A DNA stretch of 7,602 nt from Paracoccaceae bacterium (lineage in GTDB: Bacteria; Pseudomonadota; Alphaproteobacteria; Rhodobacterales; Rhodobacteraceae): positions 1-7,602 of the forward strand of contig DAOUQK010000171.1 of assembly GCA_030625695.1 (NCBI GenBank). The letters are read 5' to 3'. A program made the position numbers and the translations under genes. The notes under the pieces are model-generated. The model was not told the origin of the DNA. It saw only the letters and a program-made list of their open reading frames with translations, and did no database searches. Positions within the stretch are counted from its first letter, which is position 1, and each line of letters opens with the position of its first letter. This document shows, one piece after another, positions 1 to 6,621 of the stretch.

Positions 1-1014
1 GCCGACAATCTGGAAATGGACCTGAACACCATCTATGCCTGTTGTTCTGGCACTACCAAACATGTGGGCACCTCGATTATTGAACCGGGGTTTGTGCCTG
101 AGGTCCTTGAATTACTGCATATGATTGCCGGGTCCGAAGCGACCTGGCGCGCACGACCGTTTGTCTCAACGTCGATCTGTTTTGTGGTGCCGCCGATGAA
201 ATTCGCCACCGAAAGCTGTGAAGTAATGGAGGCATTGATCCACGGCGGCGTGCCGGTTCTGTTATTGTCTGCCGGTCAGGCCGGGGCCACGGCGCCGGCC
301 TCGCTGGCAGGCGCATTGGTGCAGGCAATCGCCGAGTGTCTGGCCGGCTTGGTCTATGTCGACGCGGTCAAACCGGGGCATCCGGTAATCTTTGGTCCCT
401 GGCCGTTTGTGTCGGACCTGCGCACCGGGGCAATGTCGGGCGGATCGGGCGAACAGGCGTTGTTGACTGCGGGCTGTGCGCAGATGATGGCGTATTACGA
501 CCTTCCGGGCGGTGGCCCGGCCGGGTTTGCCGATTCCAAACTACCGGATATGCAGGCCGGCTGGGAACAGGCGATGTCCAACGTTCTGGCCGGGTTGTCG
601 GGGCTGAATCTGGTCTATGAAGCGGCCGGCATGCATGCGTCGCTGTTGGGGTTCTGTATGGAATCGCTGATCCTGGGGGATGATATGATTGGTCAGGCCT
701 TGCGCTGTGTGCGTGGGATCGAAGTCGACGACGATGCACTGTCGCTGGAGGTGATGCGCGCGACGTGCATCGGCGGCCCGGGGCATTATTTGGGCAGCGA
801 TCAGACTCTGGCAAGAATGCAGACCGATTATGTCTATCCCGCCCTTGGCAACCGTTCTTCGCCCAAGGAATGGGAAGAGCAGCAAAAGCCTGATCTGATC
901 AAACAAGCAACGGCGCGCAAAAAGGAAATACTGGCCACCCGTGCCGAGGCCCGGTTTGATCCGGCATTGGACGGCACCATTCGCGCCCGGTTCAATATCC
1001 ATTTGCCGGTTTAA
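1..1014 (+). CDS. Trimethylamine methyltransferase (MttB) family protein, 5'-truncated by window edge
   Basis: The reading frame is open from base 1 and ends at TAA 1012-1014, giving 337 codons. The ATG at 16 is internal: the family is usually about 500 residues, so roughly a third is missing on the left. Family-like stretches, numbered from base 1, include an NTIYACCSGTTKHVG segment near residues 9-23, GGVPVLLLSAGQAGATAPA from residue 82, DLRTGAMSGGSGEQALL from 139 and GGGPAGFADSKLPDMQAGWE from 170. Known members move a methyl group from a methylamine or quaternary amine (trimethylamine, glycine betaine and others) to a cognate corrinoid protein in the cytoplasm. Archaeal MttB carries pyrrolysine at an in-frame amber codon. 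No in-frame TAG occurs here, so this fragment belongs with the non-pyrrolysine homologues, whose substrates vary and cannot be predicted from this sequence. No corrinoid protein or reductive activase gene lies in the window. It is convergent with ccmB. The family call is firm and the substrate is unknown. Confidence 0.9.
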   Translation, partial: ADNLEMDLNTIYACCSGTTKHVGTSIIEPGFVPEVLELLHMIAGSEATWRARPFVSTSICFVVPPMKFATESCEVMEALIHGGVPVLLLSAGQAGATAPASLAGALVQAIAECLAGLVYVDAVKPGHPVIFGPWPFVSDLRTGAMSGGSGEQALLTAGCAQMMAYYDLPGGGPAGFADSKLPDMQAGWEQAMSNVLAGLSGLNLVYEAAGMHASLLGFCMESLILGDDMIGQALRCVRGIEVDDDALSLEVMRATCIGGPGHYLGSDQTLARMQTDYVYPALGNRSSPKEWEEQQKPDLIKQATARKKEILATRAEARFDPALDGTIRARFNIHLPV

Positions 1015-1058
1015 AGGCGCGGACTATCAAAACGCCGTAGCTGTCAATAGTTGGTAGG

Positions 1059-1073
1059 GTGGGTGAAACCCAC
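1059..1073. terminator. Hairpin in the convergent mttB-like/ccmB spacer, possible bidirectional terminator
   Basis: Bases 1059-1064 (GTGGGT) and 1068-1073 (ACCCAC) form a perfect 6-bp inverted repeat around a GAA loop. It lies 45 nt after the stop of the MttB-family gene and 2 nt after the ccmB stop. No long T run follows on either strand (only GTTT on plus), so it is not a classic intrinsic terminator. Its place between two converging genes suggests transcript-end formation or 3' stabilisation. The surrounding GGTAGGGTGGGT...ACCCACG also looks like a dispersed intergenic repeat, which would need a genome-wide count. Confidence 0.45.
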
Positions 1074-1075
1074 GT

Positions 1076-1732
1076 TTACCGCAGATTGATCCGCAACACC
1101 GCCGCACTGGCAAACGGCATCAGGGCAATGCAAGCTGCCGTGATCCCACCCAGCATCACCAATGGTGTGGCCAGCTCCATCTCCAGTGCGCCGCGCCGCG
1201 CCACTTCGGCACCAAATATCAGGGTCGGCACATACAGCGGCAGCACCAGCAGGCTCATCAACAGCCCGCCGCGTTTCAGTCCCACGGTCAAAGCCGCGCC
1301 AAACGTGCCGATCACCGACAAAGCCGGCGTGCCAACCAGCAGTGAGATCACCAGCCATTGATACCCCGGCGCTGGTAAGTTCAGCAAAACGCCCAGTAAC
1401 GGGGCCGCAAACACCAACGGCAATCCTGTGGTGATCCAATGGGCAAATGCCTTGACGCTGACCACCATTTCCAGCGGTAAAGGCGCAGTCGCCAGCAGGT
1501 CAAGCGAGCCATCCTCCCAGTCCAGCGCCAACAGCCGGTCAAGCGACAACAGACAGGCCAGCAACGCCCCCAGCCACAAAACGCCGGGGGCGATGGTCGC
1601 CAACAACGATGACTGTGGTCCGACGCTGAACGGGACCATCACTGTGACAATCAGGAAAAACGCCAACGCCAGCCCAAAACCGCCGCCGGCCCGGAATGAC
1701 AGTATGAGATCGCGGCTTAACAAGGCAATCAC
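1076..1732 (-). CDS. ccmB: Haem exporter membrane protein CcmB
   Basis: A 218-residue, strongly hydrophobic protein of normal CcmB length. It is a membrane subunit of the CcmABCD ABC complex of cytochrome c maturation System I, which releases haem-loaded CcmE for haem delivery to apocytochromes in the periplasm. Six hydrophobic segments are visible, at roughly residues 17-37, 43-64, 93-115, 124-150, 156-173 and 190-213. The acidic cytoplasmic-loop motif [13 protein letters not shown] (68-80) matches the family's D-x2-DG-[ST]-L-[DE] region. The start is GTG at 1732-1730, which overlaps the ccmA TGA by 4 nt (GTGA). A strong GGAGG lies 7 nt upstream, inside the ccmA coding sequence, so translation is probably coupled to ccmA. 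ccmC, ccmD and ccmG, often found next to it, do not follow; the operon ends here at a hairpin and a convergent gene. The identity is firm. Confidence 0.95.
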   Translation of the reverse strand: MIALLSRDLILSFRAGGGFGLALAFFLIVTVMVPFSVGPQSSLLATIAPGVLWLGALLACLLSLDRLLALDWEDGSLDLLATAPLPLEMVVSVKAFAHWITTGLPLVFAAPLLGVLLNLPAPGYQWLVISLLVGTPALSVIGTFGAALTVGLKRGGLLMSLLVLPLYVPTLIFGAEVARRGALEMELATPLVMLGGITAACIALMPFASAAVLRINLR

Positions 1733-2343
1733 AGGAAATCCTCCTCTGGACCACCAGGCGCCGGGGGCCTGGCCCGCAGATCGCCGACATCCAGAATGGT
1801 GGCATCCAGCCCCAGATCAATATGCGTGGCAATCAGGGCCGACCCGCCCTGCCCCAGATGCGCGCGCACTACATCGGCAAACATCGCCACGGACGCCACA
1901 TCCAGCGACACGGTTGGTTCATCCAGCACCCAGACCGGTCGCCCGGTCACCAACAGACGCGCCAGCCCAAGACGGCGTTTTTGTCCGGCCGATAACGTAC
2001 CTGCCGCGCGATCCGCCAGGTCGTGCAGACCATAGGCGTCCAGCGCCGGGGTGATACCGGAGGTGCCAAACACCTGAGCCCAGAAACCCAGGTTCTCGGC
2101 CACGCTCAGCGTCGGCTTGATCCCATCCGCATGGGCGGCATAGGCAATCCGGTCTTCGGCACCTTCAATGCGCCCGGCATATGGCGGTTGCAGTCCCGCC
2201 ACCGTGCGCAACAAGGTGGTTTTGCCGATGCCATTGGGGCCACGCAGCACCAAGGCGAAACCCGGCGCAAGCGTGAAATTCACACCTTGCAACACCGGCA
2301 CACCGGTGCGGGCAACTGACAGATCAAGGGCCATTAAATCCAT
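1729..2343 (-). CDS. ccmA: Cytochrome c biogenesis ATP-binding protein CcmA
   Basis: ABC ATPase of the CcmABCD complex, the cytoplasmic partner of CcmB. Numbering from the ATG at 2343 (204 residues), the Walker A motif GPNGIGKTT is at 35-43, the signature LSAGQ at 117-121, Walker B VWVLDEP at 137-143, the D-loop SLD at 146-148 and the switch histidine in ATHID at 174. The length fits the family's roughly 200 residues. The start is uncertain. A GTG at 2370 adds nine residues of poor quality. ATG 2343 gives an N-terminus ([14 protein letters not shown]) that resembles other alphaproteobacterial CcmA proteins. ATG 2334 gives 201 residues. None has a good Shine-Dalgarno sequence at normal spacing. 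ATG 2334 overlaps the stop of a small upstream ORF as TAATG, which would fit re-initiation there. The 3' end overlaps ccmB by 4 nt. The identity is firm and only the start is open. Confidence 0.93.
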   Translation of the reverse strand: MDLMALDLSVARTGVPVLQGVNFTLAPGFALVLRGPNGIGKTTLLRTVAGLQPPYAGRIEGAEDRIAYAAHADGIKPTLSVAENLGFWAQVFGTSGITPALDAYGLHDLADRAAGTLSAGQKRRLGLARLLVTGRPVWVLDEPTVSLDVASVAMFADVVRAHLGQGGSALIATHIDLGLDATILDVGDLRARPPAPGGPEEDFL

Positions 2344-2393
2344 AGGCACGACGTAACCGATTGCGACCACGGGCTAAAGAATAAATTTGCCAC
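2334..2393 (-). other. Possible 19-codon leader ORF ahead of ccmA
   Basis: On the minus strand, GTG at 2393 opens a 19-codon ORF ([19 protein letters not shown]) ending at TAA 2336-2334. The last A of this stop is the first base of an in-frame ccmA ATG (TAATG). The ORF sits in the only sizeable gap in the downstream half of the operon, about 61 nt between the Mth938-domain gene and ccmA. It is the only reading frame with a start at usable distance from the strong GAGGAGGG just upstream. It could be a translational-coupling leader or a regulatory peptide; it could also be chance, with the purine run serving ccmA from a distance. I recognise no peptide family. Confidence 0.3.
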
Positions 2394-2396
2394 GAG

Positions 2397-2404
2397 CCCT
2401 CCTC
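2397..2404 (-). promoter_or_regulatory. Strong Shine-Dalgarno sequence (GAGGAGGG) not placed for any ccmA start
   Basis: On the minus strand GAGGAGGG follows directly after the TGA of the Mth938-domain gene. Its core GGAGG (2402-2398) is 4 nt from GTG 2393, but 27, 54 and 63 nt from the three candidate ccmA starts at 2370, 2343 and 2334. It therefore points to the leader ORF rather than to ccmA itself, unless folding of the leader shortens the distance. Confidence 0.5.
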
Positions 2405-2758
2405 TCAAACCACCAATACAGCCAGTGCGACACGCCGCCCTTCGGCCACCAGCACATTATAGGTGCGGCACGCGGCTGGTGAATTCATCACCTCAACCCC
2501 GATACCAGCCGCCTCAAGGTCGCGGCGCAGGCCGGCCGGTATATGGGCAATCTCAGCCCCGGTTCCAACCACCAGCACATCGACACGGGGGGCCAGCGCC
2601 AACAAAGGCGTCGCATCGTCGTAGCCGCCCCAGCCGCAGGTGCCCGCCTCGCCGCTAAGTACGGCGCCCTGAAATACCTCGCCGCCAATGCGGAAAAACC
2701 CCGGCCCATAACCATCAACCGGTCTGGCCCCGGGATAGCCCACTTCGTTCATCTGCAT
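2405..2758 (-). CDS. Mth938-domain (DUF498 / NDUFAF3-like) protein
   Basis: A 117-residue soluble protein with the Mth938-like fold signature. There is an N-terminal GYGPGFFRIGGEVFQGAVL (16-34), a central VDVLVVGTGAE (59-69) and a C-terminal GIGVEVMNSPAACRTYNVLVAEGRRVA (85-111), in which ACRTYNVL (96-103) is the most conserved part of the family. The biochemical function is not established in bacteria. The eukaryotic relative NDUFAF3 is a complex I assembly factor, so a role in respiratory assembly is possible but unproven. ATG 2758 has a GAGAGG Shine-Dalgarno sequence 6 nt upstream, which overlaps the TGA of the preceding TSUP gene; the gap is 10 nt. A second ATG two codons in is a possible alternative start. 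The protein has no signal peptide or membrane segment, so it should be cytoplasmic. Confidence 0.88.
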   Translation of the reverse strand: MQMNEVGYPGARPVDGYGPGFFRIGGEVFQGAVLSGEAGTCGWGGYDDATPLLALAPRVDVLVVGTGAEIAHIPAGLRRDLEAAGIGVEVMNSPAACRTYNVLVAEGRRVALAVLVV

Positions 2759-2768
2759 GAAACACCTC

Positions 2769-3530
2769 TCAATTCCATAACGGCAACCCCATCAGGGCAG
2801 CACCGGCGATCATCACATATGCAGCCCGGCGAAACCAGACCTCAGCACTGGGTCCACTGGGGCGGAACAACGCCGCGCCAACCAGATTGGCCAGCATAAA
2901 CGGCACCGCCAAAGTCAATCCAACAACCGCCGGCAGTAAATCAAACAGATCATAGACCCAGATGGTCACGATCATCATCAGATCAACCGTCCAAAGGTAC
3001 AGGATCAGATTGGCGCGGATTATCCAAATCGGCAGAGTGCTGGCCATATACAACATGATCACCGGCGGCCCGGCCAGGCCTGTCGCCCCACACATGAACC
3101 CGCCCAATGCACCGGTGCCCAGCACTAACCGCGGCGTCAGTATCCCGTGATATCGCCAGCCCGTCATCAACATGCCCAAAAGGACAAAAACCGCGACCGT
3201 GACCACCCAGCCAAACGTTTCCTGTGACATGTAAGACAGGCTCAGAACACCCACCGGCATCGCCAGTGCGGCTCCTATCGCCAATCGCACAGCATCGGGA
3301 CGATTGCCTTCTTTCAACGCACGCGGCAGGATCGGCAAAGGCCCCACCAGATCGGTCATGGTCAGAAATACCAACGCCGCCACTGGATCAAGTACTGAAC
3401 TTGCCACCGGCATGATAATCATACCACTGCCAAAGCCCGCAAAACCCCGCACCAGCCCGGCAATAAGGACGGTTGTCAGCAACCAGCCCAACCCTGGCAA
3501 AGCCAGGGCTGCGCTGAATATTTCAGGCAT
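2769..3530 (-). CDS. TSUP-family (TauE/SafE) membrane permease
   Basis: A 253-residue, very hydrophobic protein with the two-half architecture of the TauE/SafE (DUF81) family. The first half carries RGFAGFGSGMIIMP (28-41), followed by a DPVAALVF stretch (48-55). The second half repeats the pattern as GGFMCGATGLAGPPVIM (143-159). About seven to eight membrane segments are visible. Family members move sulfite, sulfoacetate, thiosulfate or other small anions across the inner membrane, but the substrate cannot be read from sequence. Its ATG (3530) lies inside the secF stop region, overlapping by 8 nt (ATGCCTGA). There is no clear Shine-Dalgarno sequence of its own, so translation probably depends on ribosomes ending secF. 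This makes it a firm member of the sec operon transcript, although a link to protein export is not known. Sulfur-compound export or import is the default guess. Confidence 0.9.
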   Translation of the reverse strand: MPEIFSAALALPGLGWLLTTVLIAGLVRGFAGFGSGMIIMPVASSVLDPVAALVFLTMTDLVGPLPILPRALKEGNRPDAVRLAIGAALAMPVGVLSLSYMSQETFGWVVTVAVFVLLGMLMTGWRYHGILTPRLVLGTGALGGFMCGATGLAGPPVIMLYMASTLPIWIIRANLILYLWTVDLMMIVTIWVYDLFDLLPAVVGLTLAVPFMLANLVGAALFRPSGPSAEVWFRRAAYVMIAGAALMGLPLWN

Positions 3531-4491
3531 CTACGTTGGCGAATTGGTTACCGGCGGTGTTGTCCGGCTTGGACCAGTCGCGTTTCACGCCCAGATACAG
3601 CAGGATTGACGACGCGACAAAGACCGACGAATACGTGCCTACAATCACACCCCAGATCATCGCAAACACAAATCCCCGGATCACGTCACCGCCCAGCACA
3701 AACAAGGCAATCAACGCCAGCAGCGTGGTCACCGAGGTCATTACTGTCCGGCTTAGTGTACCGTTAATCGACAGGTTCAAAACGTCAGGCAGTGACAGTT
3801 TCTTGAACTTGCGCAGGTTTTCCCGCACCCGGTCAAACACCACCACCGTGTCGTTCAGAGAATAGCCGACGATGGTCAGCAACGCGGCAATGATCGCCAG
3901 ATCAAACTTGATCTGCACCACCGAAAAGACACCGATGGTCAGGATCACGTCATGCACCAATGCGGCCACAGCACCCAAAGCAAACTGCCATTCAAACCGC
4001 AGCCATATGTATACCAACACCGCGCCAATCGCCAGAACCACCGACAGAACGGCGGAAGTAATCAGTTCCCCCGACACTTTTGGTCCCACCGATTCCACCG
4101 CGTCAAACGTCACATCCGGCACGACCGATTGCAACGCGGTCTGCACGCTAAGGATCATGTCAGCCGTTGCCGCCTCTTCGCCCTCTTGCGCCTGAATGCG
4201 GATCATGGCGACGTTATGGTCAGCCTCAAACTGCGGGTCGAACACCTCGGTGATGGTCACATCGCCCAATTCCAACGGCACCAGTGCGCCGCGATAGGCG
4301 GCCACATCCACCGGTTGCGCGCTGACTGTTCGAATGGTCGTACCACCGCGAAAATCAATGCCAAAGTTCAGGCCAAACGCCATGAACGACCCAAACGACA
4401 GCAGCATCATAAATGCCGACAGGCCCAGCCATTTCTTCCAGCCTTTGAAGAAGTCGAACTTGGTTTCCTTGGGGACAAGTTTCAGTCGCAT
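3523..4491 (-). CDS. secF: Protein translocase subunit SecF
   Basis: A 322-residue RND-type membrane protein, the normal SecF length. With SecD and YajC it forms the accessory complex that uses proton flow to complete Sec-dependent transport on the periplasmic side. It has a first membrane helix around residues 20-40, then FGIDFRGG (43-50), the periplasmic P1-like domain to about 133, and VGPKVSGEL (135-143) entering helix 2. Further along are LVHDVILTIG (178-187), the helix-4 proton-relay motif GYSLNDTVVVFDR (209-221) with Asp214, and SRTVMTSVTTLLALIALFVLGG near the end. I chose ATG 4491, 1 nt after the secD TGA (TGACATG), with GAGG 6 nt upstream. A longer frame to a TTG at 4539 would only add 16 residues overlapping secD. 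The 3' end overlaps the TSUP permease start by 8 nt. Nothing conserved appears to be missing. Confidence 0.96.
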   Translation of the reverse strand: MRLKLVPKETKFDFFKGWKKWLGLSAFMMLLSFGSFMAFGLNFGIDFRGGTTIRTVSAQPVDVAAYRGALVPLELGDVTITEVFDPQFEADHNVAMIRIQAQEGEEAATADMILSVQTALQSVVPDVTFDAVESVGPKVSGELITSAVLSVVLAIGAVLVYIWLRFEWQFALGAVAALVHDVILTIGVFSVVQIKFDLAIIAALLTIVGYSLNDTVVVFDRVRENLRKFKKLSLPDVLNLSINGTLSRTVMTSVTTLLALIALFVLGGDVIRGFVFAMIWGVIVGTYSSVFVASSILLYLGVKRDWSKPDNTAGNQFANVDA

Positions 4492-4492
4492 G

Positions 4493-6154
4493 TCAAACCT
4501 CGATCTCTTTGGGACGGCGGCGTTCAAACCACATGACAATCATCACCCGAGTGACAAAGATCGCCGTGAACACCGAAGTCAGAATGCCCAGACCCAGCGT
4601 AATCGCGAAGCCCCTTACCGGGCCAGAGCCCATGGCAAACAGGATCACAGCGGTGATGAAGGTGGTGATATTGGCGTCCATAATGGCGCTGAGCGCCTTT
4701 TCATAGCCCAGCTCAATCGCCCGGGCCGGCCCGCGTGCGGTCTTTAATTCCTCGCGGATGCGTTCGAACACCAGCACATTGGCATCGACCGCCATGCCGA
4801 CGGTCAAAACGATCCCGGCAATGCCCGGCAAGGTCAGCGTCGCACCCACCATGCTAAGCAATCCGAATATCAGCGCGATGTTCAGGATCAGGGCAATATT
4901 GGCGAAAATACCAAACAGCCCATAAGACAGCGCCATGAAAACAAGCACCCCGCCAAAGGCAATAATCGTCGCGATCTTGCCCGCATCAATACTGTCCTGG
5001 CCCAACTCTGGCCCAATGGTGCGTTCCTCAACAAACAACAGTTCCGCAGGCAAGGCACCGGCCCGCAGAAGCACCGCCAGATTGGTGGTTTCCTCGACGT
5101 TGAAACGTCCGGTAATGATGCCCGATCCTCCGGGAATATGGCTCTGAATAACTGGCGCACTGATCACCTCGTCGTCCAGCACAATGGCGAACGGGCTGCC
5201 GATGTTGTTCAGGGTGTATTCGCCGAATTTGCGCGCGCCCGAAGTGTTAAAGCGAAAACTTACCGCCGGCCGTCCGTTCTGGTCGAACGACGGCTGTGCA
5301 TCGGTCAGTTCCTCACCGGTCACAACCGGGGCCGCTTCGATGGTGTAATACACACCTTCTTCGTCCAGCGACGGCACCACCTGGTTGCCGGCACCGGCAA
5401 AGGCATCCTTGTCATTGCCCCGGCTCACCACCGGGTTAAAGGTCAGCTTGGCCGTGGTGCCAATGATCTTTTTCAGCTCGGTCGCCGAGCCAATGCCCGG
5501 CACCTGAATAAGAATACGATCCTCGCCCTGCCTTTGAATGGTCGGCTCTCGCGTGCCCACCGCATCAATGCGTCTGCGAATGATTTCAAGGGCTTGCCTT
5601 ACAGTTCGGTCATCCGAGGCAATTTTTTCCGCGTCAGACAGGGTGACAATCACCAGATCGCCATCCGCCTCAACCTCAATATCGGTTGAGCCGACCCCGG
5701 CCAAACTCTGAATGGGTCGTGCCAGGCCCCGCACCAGTTCCAAGGCTCTTGCCATGCCTTCAATCTGGCCAATTTTAATGCGAATCTCGTCTGGTTTTGA
5801 TGGCTGCAAACGGATCGTGCCGATGGTGTCGCGTTCGGGTCGCATGGCATCGCGAATTTCCGGCCACATGGATTGCATCCGCGAGGCATAGACATCCGAC
5901 ACCTGAACCTCGGCCAGCAAATGCGCGCCACCGCGCAAATCCAACCCCAGATTGACCAATGACGATGGCAGCATGCTGGGCCACTGCCCGGCTTGCTCCA
6001 ACCGCTCGGGGCTTTCGCCAAACAGCTCGATTTCGGCCAAAGCGTCGTTCGATTGCTCAACCCGTGAATAGAATCCGTTCGGCAGGGCCAATATCAGGCC
6101 CATAGCGCAAACCAGCCAGATCAGCACCTTTTTCCAAAGATCAATTTGCAGCAT
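4493..6154 (-). CDS. secD: Protein translocase subunit SecD
   Basis: A 553-residue inner-membrane protein, typical of proteobacterial SecD without large insertions. An N-terminal helix (about 8-25) is followed by GLDLRGGAHLL (70-80), the family's D1 motif. A large periplasmic P1 domain includes RRRIDAVGTREPTIQRQGED (193-212) and ILIQVPGI. The C-terminal RND-like bundle contains VGMAVDANVLVFERIREE at about 452-469 (helix-4 Asp-Ala-Asn) and DANITTFITAVILFAMGSGPVRGFA (about 493-517). The start is ATG 6154 with AAGG 7 nt upstream. It lies 34 nt after the yajC stop and 1 nt before secF. It works with SecF and YajC at SecYEG in late translocation and release of exported proteins. The order yajC-secD-secF is the common bacterial arrangement. 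Confidence 0.97.
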   Translation of the reverse strand: MLQIDLWKKVLIWLVCAMGLILALPNGFYSRVEQSNDALAEIELFGESPERLEQAGQWPSMLPSSLVNLGLDLRGGAHLLAEVQVSDVYASRMQSMWPEIRDAMRPERDTIGTIRLQPSKPDEIRIKIGQIEGMARALELVRGLARPIQSLAGVGSTDIEVEADGDLVIVTLSDAEKIASDDRTVRQALEIIRRRIDAVGTREPTIQRQGEDRILIQVPGIGSATELKKIIGTTAKLTFNPVVSRGNDKDAFAGAGNQVVPSLDEEGVYYTIEAAPVVTGEELTDAQPSFDQNGRPAVSFRFNTSGARKFGEYTLNNIGSPFAIVLDDEVISAPVIQSHIPGGSGIITGRFNVEETTNLAVLLRAGALPAELLFVEERTIGPELGQDSIDAGKIATIIAFGGVLVFMALSYGLFGIFANIALILNIALIFGLLSMVGATLTLPGIAGIVLTVGMAVDANVLVFERIREELKTARGPARAIELGYEKALSAIMDANITTFITAVILFAMGSGPVRGFAITLGLGILTSVFTAIFVTRVMIVMWFERRRPKEIEV

Positions 6155-6188
6155 TACCCTGCCTTATCAAAACGTTACAACAGGTTGC

Positions 6189-6473
6189 TTAAGTCGCAGG
6201 CTCGGTCTTGGAAACCACGTTAGTCAGCGTCGATTTGACCACCCGGACTTTGACATCCTTGGCAATCTCAACTTCGACCTCATTGTCGTCTTTGACCTTG
6301 GTCACCTTGCCAATCAGCCCGCCCTGGGTGATCACCTGATCGCCCCGACGTACGGCAGAGACCATCGCCTGATGATCCTTGACCTTCTTTTGCTGCGGGC
6401 GAATTAGCAGGAAATACATGATTGCAAAGATCAGGATAAGCGGCAGAAACTGGCCGAGTGCGCCAACGTCCAT
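6189..6473 (-). CDS. yajC: Preprotein translocase subunit YajC
   Basis: A 94-residue single-pass membrane protein with a short N-terminal tail, one helix (about 7-24), the conserved IRPQQKK (24-30) at the cytoplasmic face, and the compact domain motif GDQVITQGGLIGKV (44-57). YajC joins SecDF at the SecYEG translocon; it is non-essential in E. coli. ATG 6473 has a good GAGAGGA Shine-Dalgarno sequence 7 nt upstream. This is the first gene of the minus-strand operon, so the promoter for all seven genes should lie in or beyond 6474-6687. A stem-loop sits immediately 5' of its ribosome-binding site (see 6489-6513). Confidence 0.96.
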   Translation of the reverse strand: MDVGALGQFLPLILIFAIMYFLLIRPQQKKVKDHQAMVSAVRRGDQVITQGGLIGKVTKVKDDNEVEVEIAKDVKVRVVKSTLTNVVSKTEPAT

Positions 6474-6488
6474 ATTGTGTTCCTCTCA

Positions 6489-6513
6489 GGGTCAAACCAA
6501 GCGAGGCTGACCC
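6489..6513 (-). promoter_or_regulatory. Stem-loop in the yajC 5' leader
   Basis: GGGTCA at 6489-6494 and TGACCC at 6508-6513 form a perfect 6-bp inverted repeat. In the yajC transcript the stem can extend inward through a G-U pair and two C-G pairs with one bulged U, leaving a six-base loop (UCGCUU). The 3' arm ends 1 nt before the Shine-Dalgarno GAGAGGA. There is no U-run after it, so it is more likely a leader structure or protein-binding operator than a terminator. Confidence 0.4.
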
Positions 6514-6575
6514 CCGCGAATTCCGGCTTACCTAAGCGTTGGCGGGTTGCATTGCAAGGCAGAGCGGAAGTGTTT

Positions 6576-6616
6576 GTTTTGTACGTGTGTTGCGAGTGGT
6601 TTTGTCCGTTTTGTAC
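6576..6616. repeat. Three GTTTTGT(A/C)C repeats in the divergent promoter region
   Basis: GTTTTGTAC occurs at 6576-6584 and 6608-6616, exactly 32 bp apart. A one-base variant, GTTTTGTCC, at 6599-6607 directly abuts the last copy. The last copy also forms the 8-bp palindrome TTGTACAA (6611-6618). Repeats of this kind between divergent genes often act as operator sites. No regulator gene is present in the window to pair with them, so function is inferred from position only. Confidence 0.4.
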
Positions 6617-6621
6617 AAGGT

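Noticed and set aside
368..1002. Long minus-strand ORFs opposite the MttB-family gene
   Set aside because: They are antisense shadows of a frame with strong family motifs, without a plausible product of their own.
1428..2054. A 208-codon plus-strand ORF across ccmB and ccmA
   Set aside because: It is low-complexity, proline- and arginine-rich text antisense to two well-supported genes, with no domain.
4492..4539. A longer SecF start at TTG 4539
   Set aside because: It would add 16 residues overlapping secD. ATG 4491 gives normal SecF length, a conserved N-terminus and a GAGG at proper spacing.
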